Virus record (IMG/VR): IMGVR_UViG_3300030099_003103
Coordinates: 1 to 40,957 of that record
Reading direction: 5' to 3' (one strand)
Origin: a virus
Length of the DNA stretch: 40,957 nt
Part shown: piece after piece, positions 1-10,200 of the stretch
Position numbering within the stretch: the stretch's first letter is position 1
How the letters are laid out: each line of letters opens with the position of its first letter
Notes under the pieces: model-generated
Seen by the model: only the letters and a program-made list of their open reading frames with translations
Database searches by the model: none
What the model was told of the DNA's origin: nothing
Program-made: the position numbers and the translations under genes

Positions 1-1
1 C

Positions 2-202
2 TGTGGTCTCATCTTCCAGCGCGAAGCTGCTGGTTGTGTTGAAGCCATCGGTCCTCAGGTGCAAGTCACCTCGGGCGACGTCTCCGTGGTTTACCAGGGT
101 GACGTGATTCTGGGTCGTCTCGCCATGGGCGCTGACTACCTGAACCCCGCTTGTGCTGTTGAGCTGTACGCTGGTACCGCCACCGCACCTGCTGCATTCT
201 GA
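2..202 (+). CDS. Major capsid protein, C-terminal end (partial)
   Basis: The open frame from the window edge to the TGA at 200-202 encodes the last 66 residues of a T7 gp10-like major capsid protein. The segment includes GPQVQVTSGDVSV, YQGDVILGRLAMGADYLNP and a short Ala/Thr-rich tail, which I recognise as the conserved end of cyanopodovirus capsid proteins. The protein forms the icosahedral shell around the packaged DNA. The 5' part lies outside the window, and psbA at the far end of the window would normally sit just upstream. A strong terminator follows directly, as in T7 after gene 10. Truncation here is only a window-edge effect. Confidence 0.9.
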   Translation, partial: CGLIFQREAAGCVEAIGPQVQVTSGDVSVVYQGDVILGRLAMGADYLNPACAVELYAGTATAPAAF

Positions 203-216
203 TTTATTCAATTCTG

Positions 217-244
217 GGGGATCCTTCGGGGTCCCCTTTTTTTT
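217..244 (+). terminator. Intrinsic terminator after the capsid gene
   Basis: An 8-bp stem (GGGGATCC with GGGTCCCC, one G-T wobble) closes a TTCG tetraloop and is followed by eight T residues. It sits 15 bases after the capsid stop and just before the tail tube gene. This is the position of the T7 Tphi terminator, which lets capsid mRNA accumulate over the downstream tail genes. Confidence 0.92.
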
Positions 245-250
245 ATCTAT

Positions 251-871
251 ATGGCTTTTCCTACCACTAACTCGCAGCAAGAGCTGCCTGCTGTCAATCA
301 AATCCTGCAGTCATGTGGTCAAGCGCCTGTGACTACCCTAGATCAAACCAACCCGGACGTTGCGATTGCCTATCAGACTTTACTTGAAGTCTCTCGGGAA
401 GTACAGGCGGAAGGATGGTCCTTTAATAAGGAGTACAAATATGAATTTACTCCTGATGTAAATAATGAAATTCAAATCCCTAACAACGTTCTGCAACTTG
501 ATTTGAGTAACGACCCTGCAAACGTTGAGTACGGTGCTGTTCGTCGTAGCGGTCAGCTATACGATCCAGTACATCACACGTACAAGTGGACTAATTTCAC
601 TACAGTTAAATGTGATGTAGTTTGGCAGTTTGACTGGGTTGATATTCCCAAGCCTATTGCTGACTTTATTACTAACCGTGCTGCTGCTATCGTATCTAGC
701 CGTATCGTCGGTGACCCTAATCAATACACAATCCTACAACAAAAGGAAGCATTCTCCCGAGCTATGGCTATGGAGTATGAATGCAATCAAGGTGACTACA
801 CCTTCTTTGGTCACGCTGGTGATACCAATCAATACATTAGCTATCAACCTTACAAAGCTCTTATTCGATAA
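251..871 (+). CDS. Tail tubular protein A (T7 gp11-like adaptor)
   Basis: This 206-residue protein matches the size and position (straight after the capsid gene) of T7 gp11, the dodecameric ring that joins the portal to the tail nozzle and gates DNA. Family-typical features are the N-terminal helix-rich part (AVNQILQSCGQAPV, then VSREVQAEGWSFN) and the C-terminal block with DFITNRAAAIVSSRIVGDP. The ATG at 251 comes 7 bases after the terminator T-run. The stop is immediately followed by the ATG of the next tail gene, suggesting co-translation. Confidence 0.9.
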   Translation: MAFPTTNSQQELPAVNQILQSCGQAPVTTLDQTNPDVAIAYQTLLEVSREVQAEGWSFNKEYKYEFTPDVNNEIQIPNNVLQLDLSNDPANVEYGAVRRSGQLYDPVHHTYKWTNFTTVKCDVVWQFDWVDIPKPIADFITNRAAAIVSSRIVGDPNQYTILQQKEAFSRAMAMEYECNQGDYTFFGHAGDTNQYISYQPYKALIR

Positions 872-3499
872 ATGCCTGCAGTTACTCAACGGATCGGAAA
901 CTACCTCGGTGGAGTTTCACAACAATCAGATGACAAAAAATTACCGGGTCAGGTCCGTGAGTGCTACAACGGCTACCCTGATGCTACCTATGGGTTAACT
1001 AAACGACCCGGTTTTGAACACATCGTCAACTTAGGTACCGGTACTACATACGATAGTGGTAAATGGTTTTACATCAATCGTGATGATGATGAAGAATACA
1101 TCGGTGTAATCAAAGGCACTGATATTGATATTTGGAATGTCAAGACTGGTAACGCAGCTACAGTTACCTTTCCTGATGGCACCAGCTATCTAGGCAGTAC
1201 CCGTGACAAGTACAACCTCATCACTGTACAAGATACAACTATTGTTATTAACAGTGATAAAACTGTCGGAACCCAAGCTGCACCTACATTCAACGCACAC
1301 CGTGTTGCAACTGTTGAAGTTAAAGCTGTAACATCAGGCGCTACCTACACCGTTGAAATTACAATCAACAGTGTCACAAAAACAGCTACCTTTACAGCTT
1401 CTTCATCTTCTGATGTAAATGACATTTTGACAGATCTTAAATCTGATATTGATGCATTTACTGGTGATCATGCTCAGCTTACTGTTATTAGACTTAGTAA
1501 CACCTTAGAAATTAGCAGTACTCTTCACATGGATGTCCATGCTGAGGGTGGTGCTGATAACCTAGAGTTGATTGTTTTTGAAGATGTTGTTGCTAACGTT
1601 TCTGAGCTTCCAGCTAAAAGCGTGCATAACAGAGTTGTAGAAGTTGTTAACACAAACTCTGATAAAGATACCTACTATGCTAAATTTGTAGCACATGATG
1701 GTGTATCTGGAGAAGGTTACTGGCAAGAGACTATTGCACCTGATGCATCACCTGGTCTTGATGCAGCTACTATGCCACATGAGCTGGTAAATACTGCTGT
1801 AGATACTTTTATTTTTCGTAAAATATCCTACACAGACAGGCTTGTAGGTGATGATGTAACTAACTCACATCCTAGTTTTGTAGGTGAAAAGATTACCGCT
1901 GGTTTTTTCCACAACAATCGTCTAGGATTTCTATCCAAAGACAATGTGTCGATGGGTCAATCTGGTGACTTCTTTAACTTCTATCATGCATCTGCTCAGA
2001 TTGTTATTGATTCAGATCCGGTAGACCTTAGCTGCTCTTCTATCCGACCGACAGCACTGCATGCTGTGTTACCTACAGCCCAGGGTGTCGTACTGTTTTC
2101 TAAAGATCAGCAGTTTATTATGTTCTCCGATAGTGGAGTGCTGACACCTGCGTTGACTACTATCCGTACCCTTTCTAACTTTGAAATGGATACTGATATT
2201 TATCCTGTTGACGTCGGTACAAACATCAACTTTGTTAGCAAGACTCCTGGGTACAGCCGTGTGTTTAGCATGGTTACTAGAGGTCAGCAAGAGAACCCCC
2301 AGGTGTTGGACATCTCTCGTGTTGTCAAGGAATGGATTAGCCCTGACATTGATTCTTTGATTGCAAGTCCTCAAAACTCTTTAATTGCACTCAGTGGTCA
2401 AGGTTTAAATGAAGTATTCCTTTATCGTTATTTTAATGATGGCAAGGAAAACTTGATGGAAGCTTGGGTCAGCTGGTTAATGCCCGGTACTGTGCAGTTC
2501 TTGGCTACTAACTCTGATGAGATGTATGCCGTTACTAAGCAAGGTAATCAATTTACGATCACTAAAGCAGCGTTGAGTCAAAGCCCTGAACAAGCTATCA
2601 TTGTCAACAATGACGGTGAAAAGGTTAACCCCAGTATTGACCTGTACAAAAACATTGCATCCAGTGCTGTCGTTTATGACAGTACTAACAACCGCACTAA
2701 GTGCTACATTCCATACAATGATGTATCTGGGTTGACACCTATTATTGTTATTAAAGGTGACACCAGTGGCGGTACTTTTGTTGAGTCTGGCTTTACTATT
2801 ACACCTGAGCGTGGTTCTGACACCAACGGTCCTAACTCACCTGCTACTGAGACGTTCTTTATTATTCCTAATAAAAACCTTACAGCTAGTGGAGAGGATG
2901 CACTGAACGTTGCAGGCGACGTAATTGTCGGGTTTAAGTATAACTTTGACATTAGACTGCCTCGTACATACTTCCGACCAGATCCTAGAATTACTGACTT
3001 TACTGCTTCACTAACTATTTCACGTATGAAGTTTGCTATCGGTTTGTCCGGTATGATGAGCTTTAAACTTGAGCAAAAGGGAAGACGTCCTTATGAGATT
3101 AGTTTTACTGGTGACGGCTCTACAACTACATATACATTCAACAAACGTGATCTAGATTTTGTTGACAGATCTGAAGTTAAGATTACTGTCAATGGTGTAC
3201 GTGAGACTGGGTTTACCTTTACAAACGACACTACGATTGTATTTGACTCAGCTCCGGCTAACAATGCAAAGATCATCATGTTTATTGATGAATGGTTTAC
3301 TATCAACCCTGTAGCTGAAGCTAACCAGTATCTTGCTAATGACGTTCCTCTAAACAATGAAACTGTGTTTACTGTTCCCGTCCATCAGCGTACAGAAAAC
3401 TTTACTATTAGAATGTTCAACAATTCACCGTTTCCAGTCGCTGTCAACTCTATGATGTGGGAAGGTAACTACACACCTCGTTTCTATAGGAGGACCTGA
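872..3499 (+). CDS. Tail tubular protein B (T7 gp12-like nozzle)
   Basis: An 875-residue protein in the place of T7 gp12, which forms the hexameric tail nozzle. The start is typical: RIGNYLGGVSQQSDDK and TKRPGFEH, the 'not too many problems with import of parameters' style opening of gp12 proteins. It starts directly after the gp11 stop. Residues about 744-806 hold a short domain (TGxGSTTxYxF ... FTFxNxTTxxF) that closely resembles the first 65 residues of the tail fibre at 11185, so nozzle and fibre share a module. The C-terminus (MMWEGNYTPRFYRR) is typical of the family. Confidence 0.92.
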   Translation: MPAVTQRIGNYLGGVSQQSDDKKLPGQVRECYNGYPDATYGLTKRPGFEHIVNLGTGTTYDSGKWFYINRDDDEEYIGVIKGTDIDIWNVKTGNAATVTFPDGTSYLGSTRDKYNLITVQDTTIVINSDKTVGTQAAPTFNAHRVATVEVKAVTSGATYTVEITINSVTKTATFTASSSSDVNDILTDLKSDIDAFTGDHAQLTVIRLSNTLEISSTLHMDVHAEGGADNLELIVFEDVVANVSELPAKSVHNRVVEVVNTNSDKDTYYAKFVAHDGVSGEGYWQETIAPDASPGLDAATMPHELVNTAVDTFIFRKISYTDRLVGDDVTNSHPSFVGEKITAGFFHNNRLGFLSKDNVSMGQSGDFFNFYHASAQIVIDSDPVDLSCSSIRPTALHAVLPTAQGVVLFSKDQQFIMFSDSGVLTPALTTIRTLSNFEMDTDIYPVDVGTNINFVSKTPGYSRVFSMVTRGQQENPQVLDISRVVKEWISPDIDSLIASPQNSLIALSGQGLNEVFLYRYFNDGKENLMEAWVSWLMPGTVQFLATNSDEMYAVTKQGNQFTITKAALSQSPEQAIIVNNDGEKVNPSIDLYKNIASSAVVYDSTNNRTKCYIPYNDVSGLTPIIVIKGDTSGGTFVESGFTITPERGSDTNGPNSPATETFFIIPNKNLTASGEDALNVAGDVIVGFKYNFDIRLPRTYFRPDPRITDFTASLTISRMKFAIGLSGMMSFKLEQKGRRPYEISFTGDGSTTTYTFNKRDLDFVDRSEVKITVNGVRETGFTFTNDTTIVFDSAPANNAKIIMFIDEWFTINPVAEANQYLANDVPLNNETVFTVPVHQRTENFTIRMFNNSPFPVAVNSMMWEGNYTPRFYRRT

Positions 3500-3504
3500 C
3501 ATTG

Positions 3505-4617
3505 ATGAATCCATACGAATTTAATCCTAAACAAAACCTCCTTGATGATCAGCTAGCTGTATCTGGTGTAGATAGCAATATCTTTGGTTTTGTTGCTGAC
3601 GTATTTACTGGTGGTGCTTACAGCCGAAACAAACAGGCTAAAAAACAAGCAGACCGTACCAATGACTACAACAATAAGGTTTACGATTATTCTCTTGGTG
3701 AACTAGAGCGTAAATACAACTATTCTGTTGAAGGTCAAAAAATACTTAAGCGTAAAACTGAAGAAAACCTCAAGTTCCAAGAAGCTCAGTTAGCTCAACA
3801 ATGGAACTACGGTATGGGCATTCGTGCGTACCAGCATCACCAAGAGCTGCGTGCATACGAACAGGACCTTAACCAAGCTGCTAATCAATTTACATTCAAT
3901 GAGATTGCAGAACGTCAAGCTAATACACAGCAGAATCGGTTTGTTCAAGAACAGATGCTTGCTATGGAGTTTGACCAAGATCAGACTCTTATTAACTTTG
4001 AAGCTGCTGGTCTTGGCTTAGCTCTTAGCCGACGAAAGGCTGAAAAAGAAGCTGCATTTGCTACACAACAAACACGTCTTGAAGCACTTAAGGCTACTGG
4101 TACTGCCCGTGCTCGTGGTCAAGCTGGTCGTACTGCTCAAAAGAACTACCAATCTATTGCTTCAGAAGCTGGGATGAGGCAAGCACAGATTGTTGAACAA
4201 CTGTTGTCTACAAAGGATGCACTTGACATCGACTTTGTTAAACTCAGTGATCAACTAAATCTTGATATTGCTAAGCTTGGTGCTGCGCGTGATAGCTTGA
4301 TGGGTGCTGATGTCAACACTAGACAGCGTATTAAGATGCAACGTCTTCAAGCTGACTTGGATACTAAAGCAAGTATCGAACTTAAGCCTGAGATTATGCC
4401 TCCGCTGCCTAAACCGTTTGCACTGCCTAGACCTGAATATCAGGACATCTATAAACCTGTTGCTCCTCCACGTCCACAAGAAGCTGTTGCACAGACAACG
4501 AACTTGTTTGCTGCTGCTGTTAGTAGGATTGGTGGTGCTGTTGCTGCTGGTTATGCAGGTGCACCAGTTGGTGATAACTTTAGCTATGCTGCTGCTGCTG
4601 GTAGTCTCTTCCGTTGA
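3505..4617 (+). CDS. Internal virion protein (T7 gp14-like)
   Basis: This 370-residue protein is alpha-helical and rich in Gln, Ala and charged residues, with long coiled-coil stretches (residues about 40-290), a Pro-rich segment (MPPLPKPFALPRPEYQ) and an Ala/Gly-rich hydrophobic end. Its place between gp12 and the two large internal proteins matches T7 gp14, which is ejected into the host outer membrane at infection. I chose the ATG at 3505, not the TTG just before it, because an AGGAGGA Shine-Dalgarno lies at 3488-3494 with 10 bases of spacing. The assignment rests mainly on order and composition. Confidence 0.8.
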   Translation: MNPYEFNPKQNLLDDQLAVSGVDSNIFGFVADVFTGGAYSRNKQAKKQADRTNDYNNKVYDYSLGELERKYNYSVEGQKILKRKTEENLKFQEAQLAQQWNYGMGIRAYQHHQELRAYEQDLNQAANQFTFNEIAERQANTQQNRFVQEQMLAMEFDQDQTLINFEAAGLGLALSRRKAEKEAAFATQQTRLEALKATGTARARGQAGRTAQKNYQSIASEAGMRQAQIVEQLLSTKDALDIDFVKLSDQLNLDIAKLGAARDSLMGADVNTRQRIKMQRLQADLDTKASIELKPEIMPPLPKPFALPRPEYQDIYKPVAPPRPQEAVAQTTNLFAAAVSRIGGAVAAGYAGAPVGDNFSYAAAAGSLFR

Positions 4618-4634
4618 TTTAACTACACTTCCTT

Positions 4635-7283
4635 ATGTCTTATAAAAGTTTTGCTTCACAAGGGAGCTTCAGTGACAATCAACTGAGAGCACCTGATGAA
4701 TCCCAAAAAATTAGAAGTCAAGCTGCACGCCGTGTTCAAGGTATGAATACGGCGCAAGCCTTTCTAGAAAAGAATGAATCTATTTATCTTCAAGCACAGC
4801 AGCAAGCTCAACAGCAAGAGCGGATGCAACGTGAAGATAACTACAAACTTGAAACACAGAATCGTCAAGCATATATAGACGCGGTTACTCGTGACTATAA
4901 CATTGAACTGCAAAACGATAAAAACAAAGCACAGTCTAGCCTTAATCTTCTAAGGGATCTTTCTGCTTTTTCTAAGAGTGCTTTTGATACTTACTCAGCT
5001 ATCCAAGAGCAAGAGAGAAAAAAAGAAGCCGGAACAGCTTTTGGTGTTATCATACAAGCCGGTCTTAATTATAAAGACCTTCAGGCTGTTCTCAGTCTAA
5101 GTGATAATTTAACTCAAGCAGAGTTATTTCAACAAGATGCTGTTCGAGAAACTTTTGGTGAAGTAAAAGATCCAGCTGTTCGTAATGCTATTTACCAGGT
5201 TTATCAAAACCGCAACACACGTGCTTGGATTGAAAACAAAGCTGTTTATCAAAATACTCTTCAATTATATCCAGAGTTTGTTCAAGAAGAACTAAAAAAA
5301 CTACCACAGGATGCACCTGCTTCACAGCAACTTGCAATCCTTGACTCATCTTTAGCTAATTTTGTAGCTACACATTTTGAGGGAGCACGGCCTGAAGTAA
5401 TTGGTGTTTCTGTTATTCCTGGATTAAGAGGTCTACAGAACAACATAAGAGAAAGCCTGCAAAGCAGAATTAAATCACAGCAAGAAGCAAGGCTAGAGTT
5501 TGATACTATGCAAGCCCTGAACATAGCTTATGCTGATAAAGGTGCTGCAGGTGTTATGAAGTGGTTCACTACCACACCTAGAGGTCCTGAAAAACGGAAA
5601 GTAGCTGCTAAATGGATTGTAAACTCGCTTAAAAGTGGAGGACCGAATGCTTTAAATGCTCAAGAAGCTTTAGATATTCTTAATTATCAGTATGAGTTTA
5701 ACGGCAAACTTACTTCATGGTCTCAGCAATTTACTGGAACAGATGAAGTAGCTGATGTAAACGTTGCTGTTAGAGAGTATCGTGATCGTGAAGCTGCAGC
5801 TTATCGGCAATCCGTTAACGACAGAAAACGAGATAACGAGCAGTCGATTCGTGAAAAGTATGATGAGTTAAATGAAGATGGATTTTACACATCTCAAGAA
5901 CATCGTAGGCTGCAAGAATATGCAGAACAAATCGGTGGTATTGGATACGACAGTGAGTTTGTAAAGTCTGCAGCTAAGACAACTCTTGAGCAACGTGCCG
6001 CACCTTTGGCACAGAAAATGCTAGACAATAGGCTTGCTTCTGGTACGTTGACTGTTAAATATGTACAGTCCATGAAACTCACCAGGCAGCTACATGCTAC
6101 TTACATGGCACTGGCTGAGCAGCAAGAACGTATGCTAGAAGATCCAGAGGTAGCGTCTGCTATTAAACAAGTGCGTGCTTCTGTTTTGAATAACGATGCT
6201 ATCGCAGTAGCTTATCAAATGAAGAAAAACGTAGCTACTGTTACTGGTATGCAGGACAAGCTGGTTCGTGAATTCAAACAAAACCTTATTGCTTCTAACG
6301 GTAACATTCAGCAGGCTCTTGCAGCTAACAATGCTAGGGTAAGCAGTCTACTTAGCAACCCAGCTAACTACGACAAGAACGGTAACTTCAACGAAATTGT
6401 TAGTGAACTGCAAAGTAATGCTAGCGATGCAGCAAAAAGTATTACGACATTTAACAATGTTACCCAAGCATTGCTCAACCCAAAGGCGTTGACTAATGCT
6501 GAAACAATTACAAACGCAATGAGTCCTGAAATGATCGCTGACATCTCTGAGTATATTGATAAATTTGGTGATCCTGGAATCAAACAACCAGCTATTATTA
6601 GGTATATTGGTGAATCTTTGAACTTGGATCCCTTGGGTGCTTTGAACTACATCGCACCTGCTATTGGTAAAGAGCCTGTTAGATTTGAAAATAATACGTT
6701 GCAGGCATTGAAGAACAGCCTTCCTCCTAAATTCATCCGTGCAGCTAACACTTATCGTACCAATGAGCGTGTCAATCGCGCTACGTTGGCGATGACTGAT
6801 GGAGCAAACACTGCAGATTTGCGTGGTGCTTTTGGTGCACAAGTAGTTATGTCTGACAAAGCTGTCCCTGGAGCACGTACTCTTGTGGGTATGGGAGTTC
6901 CACCAAGAGCTGCTGCGACTATGTCCGGTTCTATTGAACAAGAGTCTACGTGGCAAGGTCAACGTAACTGGGGTGAAGTACAAAATGATGGTAGTGTTAA
7001 AAACTATGGTCTGCTATCTTGGGCTGAGTTCCAAGGTGACCGTACCCGTGTTGCACGTATTGAAGGGTACCTAGGCAAAGAAATCGATCAGGCTTCTGAT
7101 GAAGAACAGCTGGCAGCTATCCTTCGGGAAATGAAAGAGGTTTATCCTGCTACCTATCAGGTTATTATGGATCCAAACTCTAGTCAGCCTGAGCTGAACA
7201 AAGCCATGAAAGATTATGTTGGCTACGGTATTGCTGGTAATCGCTACAGATTTACAAACCGAATCTATTCTCAAATTAAATGA
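4635..7283 (+). CDS. Internal virion protein with C-terminal tail-lysozyme domain (T7 gp15-like)
   Basis: An 882-residue protein in the gp15 slot. Residues 1-740 are helical and Gln/Ala/Glu-rich, as in ejection proteins. Residues about 748-880 look like a phage-tail lysozyme domain: GSIEQESTW carries the probable catalytic Glu (768 or 770), followed by YGLLSWAEFQGDR and a helical end with DYVGYGIAGNRYRF. This domain would cut peptidoglycan during DNA entry. In T7 the murein hydrolase is at the N-terminus of gp16, and the gp16-like protein here has none that I can see, so the activity appears to have moved. The stop overlaps the next ATG by four bases. Confidence 0.82.
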   Translation: MSYKSFASQGSFSDNQLRAPDESQKIRSQAARRVQGMNTAQAFLEKNESIYLQAQQQAQQQERMQREDNYKLETQNRQAYIDAVTRDYNIELQNDKNKAQSSLNLLRDLSAFSKSAFDTYSAIQEQERKKEAGTAFGVIIQAGLNYKDLQAVLSLSDNLTQAELFQQDAVRETFGEVKDPAVRNAIYQVYQNRNTRAWIENKAVYQNTLQLYPEFVQEELKKLPQDAPASQQLAILDSSLANFVATHFEGARPEVIGVSVIPGLRGLQNNIRESLQSRIKSQQEARLEFDTMQALNIAYADKGAAGVMKWFTTTPRGPEKRKVAAKWIVNSLKSGGPNALNAQEALDILNYQYEFNGKLTSWSQQFTGTDEVADVNVAVREYRDREAAAYRQSVNDRKRDNEQSIREKYDELNEDGFYTSQEHRRLQEYAEQIGGIGYDSEFVKSAAKTTLEQRAAPLAQKMLDNRLASGTLTVKYVQSMKLTRQLHATYMALAEQQERMLEDPEVASAIKQVRASVLNNDAIAVAYQMKKNVATVTGMQDKLVREFKQNLIASNGNIQQALAANNARVSSLLSNPANYDKNGNFNEIVSELQSNASDAAKSITTFNNVTQALLNPKALTNAETITNAMSPEMIADISEYIDKFGDPGIKQPAIIRYIGESLNLDPLGALNYIAPAIGKEPVRFENNTLQALKNSLPPKFIRAANTYRTNERVNRATLAMTDGANTADLRGAFGAQVVMSDKAVPGARTLVGMGVPPRAAATMSGSIEQESTWQGQRNWGEVQNDGSVKNYGLLSWAEFQGDRTRVARIEGYLGKEIDQASDEEQLAAILREMKEVYPATYQVIMDPNSSQPELNKAMKDYVGYGIAGNRYRFTNRIYSQIK

Positions 7284-10200
7284 ATGAGTATGAAGACACA
7301 CTTCTCGGTGGTACGCCAACTCTAAGTGAAGAAAAACGTCAAGAACTTTTGCAAGAGCAAGAGCGGACTGATCAACTCATTCCTCAACTAGAGCAAACCG
7401 CAGAAAGTGCACAACAGCAAGCACCAGCTCCTGAAGCTACGGCACAGGAGCCTGTTGCTGCTAACAAATACAGAGATGCCGAGGGTAACCTTGACATAGA
7501 AAAACTAAGGAGAGAAGGTGGTGAGTTTGACGTAGCTGCGGTTACAGGTGTGGTTGATTTTGGTATCGACCTTTTGAACCTGATCCCTAACGTTGATATT
7601 CCCAAAACCTCTCCTTTTGAAAATGAAGTAGCCCAAAGTGTAAGGGAGCTTTCCTCTATTGTAATCCCTACTCTTGCTATTGGTGGTGCCGCTAGTGGTG
7701 CCATCAAAGGCGTTGGTGCAGTACAAAAATCTAAGTTTCTTTCTGATCCACTTGTCAAACATATTGGTGAAGCTGCGCTTGGTGCAGGTACCGGTGCGTT
7801 TGTTGACTACACTGTAGAGTTGAACCAAGAAGACGATAACCTGTCTGGTAGTCTTCGTAAGAACTACCCAAGGTGGTTCGGTTGGTTGCCCGAAGATCTA
7901 GCTACATTGGACGAAGATAGCCCTGATGTTAAACGTGCAAAAAACGTTCTTGAAGGTGCTTATCTTGGTGTAGGTGTAGATGTACTTTTGGGTCTTAACA
8001 AACTTTTTAAAGGTGTTCGTGGTATCGATCGTTCTACACAATGGGTACCTGAAAGCGAAAAAGCAAAGGCTTGGTTTGATAAAAACCTTGAAATTGATGC
8101 TGCTACACCTGAACAAGCTGTTGAACGTTCTGCAGCTAAGCGGTCTGAAGCATTAGATGAGGTTGGTAGCTACAACTTTGAACAGTCACCTAACCTTGAT
8201 CAGCCTGTTTTTGGTGTGCATGATCTCTATGGTTACCAAGAACAAGGCATTAGATCTGCAGATGACCTAGGTGTTGTCGGTGCAGCAGTTGACTACGCAC
8301 GTATCAGTAAAGATGTTGATACAGTCTACGGTCGTGTAGGCAGTGTTGTCACTGAAGGTGCGCTTAAGTTTGGACTTGAAGCTGCTAATAACCAAGAGAT
8401 TATTATCCGTGGTGTAGCTGAGCAGCTAAAAGATGCTGGTGAATACGGTTACAACACCGCTTCTGGTCGATATCTTAGTCATAATGAAATCCTAGAGTCT
8501 GGCGAAGATTTAGCAGGTATGTTTTATGAGATGGATGTACCCCAGCTTAAACAGGCTATAAAGCAGTTCCAAGGTGTTGATGTAGACACTGGTGCCCCTG
8601 TGCTTAAATCAGAGGCTTACGCGGGCGCTATGGGCGCTATCAAGCGTTATATGGATGACTACATTAACATGGATTACATGCGTGCACAAGCGTATGTAGG
8701 TACCTCCTTTGCTGGTCAGATTTCTGATATGGCTCAAGGTATGCGCCTTACTGAAGGCACGCCTGCTATTGAGCGTGCACAAGAACAGATCCTTGATCGT
8801 GTTGAGTTCTTGATGGCACAAAAGGGTATGACTTCGTATGCACGTGGTCGTGCTTTGAACATGCTGAACCTTTGGAATCGGATGTCTAAAAAAGGCACCG
8901 ATGCATTCCAAATGGCAGAAGCTAAACGCCTTGAGAACCTCGTTAAAAACGAGTCCAACGCTACCCTCCGCGCTATGGAGAGGATTAAGCAAGAAGCTAA
9001 ATCAGTTGTAGATAACCTACGTGTTATCAAAGAAGAGCGCCCTGAAATGCTTGCTCCGTTGATGCTTGCGTATGAACTTACCGATGGTAATGTAAATACA
9101 ATTACAAAGCTAAACAACTATGTCAAAGCTTCTACAGGTGTGTTGAGTAAAGCATTTGTTGATCTTACCCCTGAGATTCCTTCTGTGGTTCTCCGTGGAT
9201 TTTGGTCTAACCTTTATAACGCAACGCTTAGTGCTTTTGCTACTCCAATCAAAGCAGGTCTTAGTAACGCTGCATTGCTGATTGAAAAACCAGTGCGTAC
9301 TTTGGCTGGTGGCATGGCTGCTAAGGACAACCAGACTATTCGTCGTGGATTCTATCAATACAGCAGTATGGTAGAAACGCTTCAAGAGTCGTTTGGTTAC
9401 ATGAAGGAAGTCTTTAAACGCAGTGGTTCTGATCCTTATGTTGTTGCAGCACGTGATGACATTGGTCTTAAAAACGAACGTCAGCTTGAGATCCTTAATC
9501 AGTTTGCTGATGCTAAAGCAGAACGGGGAGACTATGGTCCCCAGGTGATGATGCAAGTCATCAATGACATGAATGCTTTGGCAGATCATCCTTACCTTCG
9601 GTTTGGCAACCGCGCTATGCAGGCTCTTGACGGTTTTACACAGTCAATGATTGCTACTGCAGAAGCCAAAGGTCGTGCATTCGACATGGTTACTAAAGAA
9701 GGTAAAGAAGTCTTTGACGCTAAAAAAGCAGACGCTCTGTACAAACAAGTAAGGAGTGAGATGTTTGACAGCAATGGTTTGATTACCGATTCTGCAGTTA
9801 AACATACTTCTGGTGAGATTGCTCTTAACTTGGATAATGCAGCTAACGATGCATTCTCTGGAGCTATCCGTCGATTCCCAATCCTCAAACCGTTCTTGCT
9901 GTTTACCAAGACACCTTTGAATGAGATTGCACTGTCTGCTTCTTATACTCCCCTGGGTATCTTTTCTAAAGCTCGTCAAGACTTTGACTTGCCTTTTGAA
10001 GAGATGTCAGGTCAAAGGGTTGAAGAACTGCTCACTGCTCGTGGCATTGATTTGAGCAACACACCTTCGATCAAGGCTAAGTACAACGAACTTAGAGCTG
10101 ATATTAAAGGTAGAGAAGCTATTGGCAACATTGCAGTTGCTAGTGCTTTTGGCTTGTTCTTTAGTGACAGGATTACCGGTAACGGTCTTTACGATAAACA

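Noticed and set aside
6348-6983. 211-codon minus-strand frame inside the gp15-like gene
   Set aside because: A shadow of the plus-strand frame with unlikely composition and no context.
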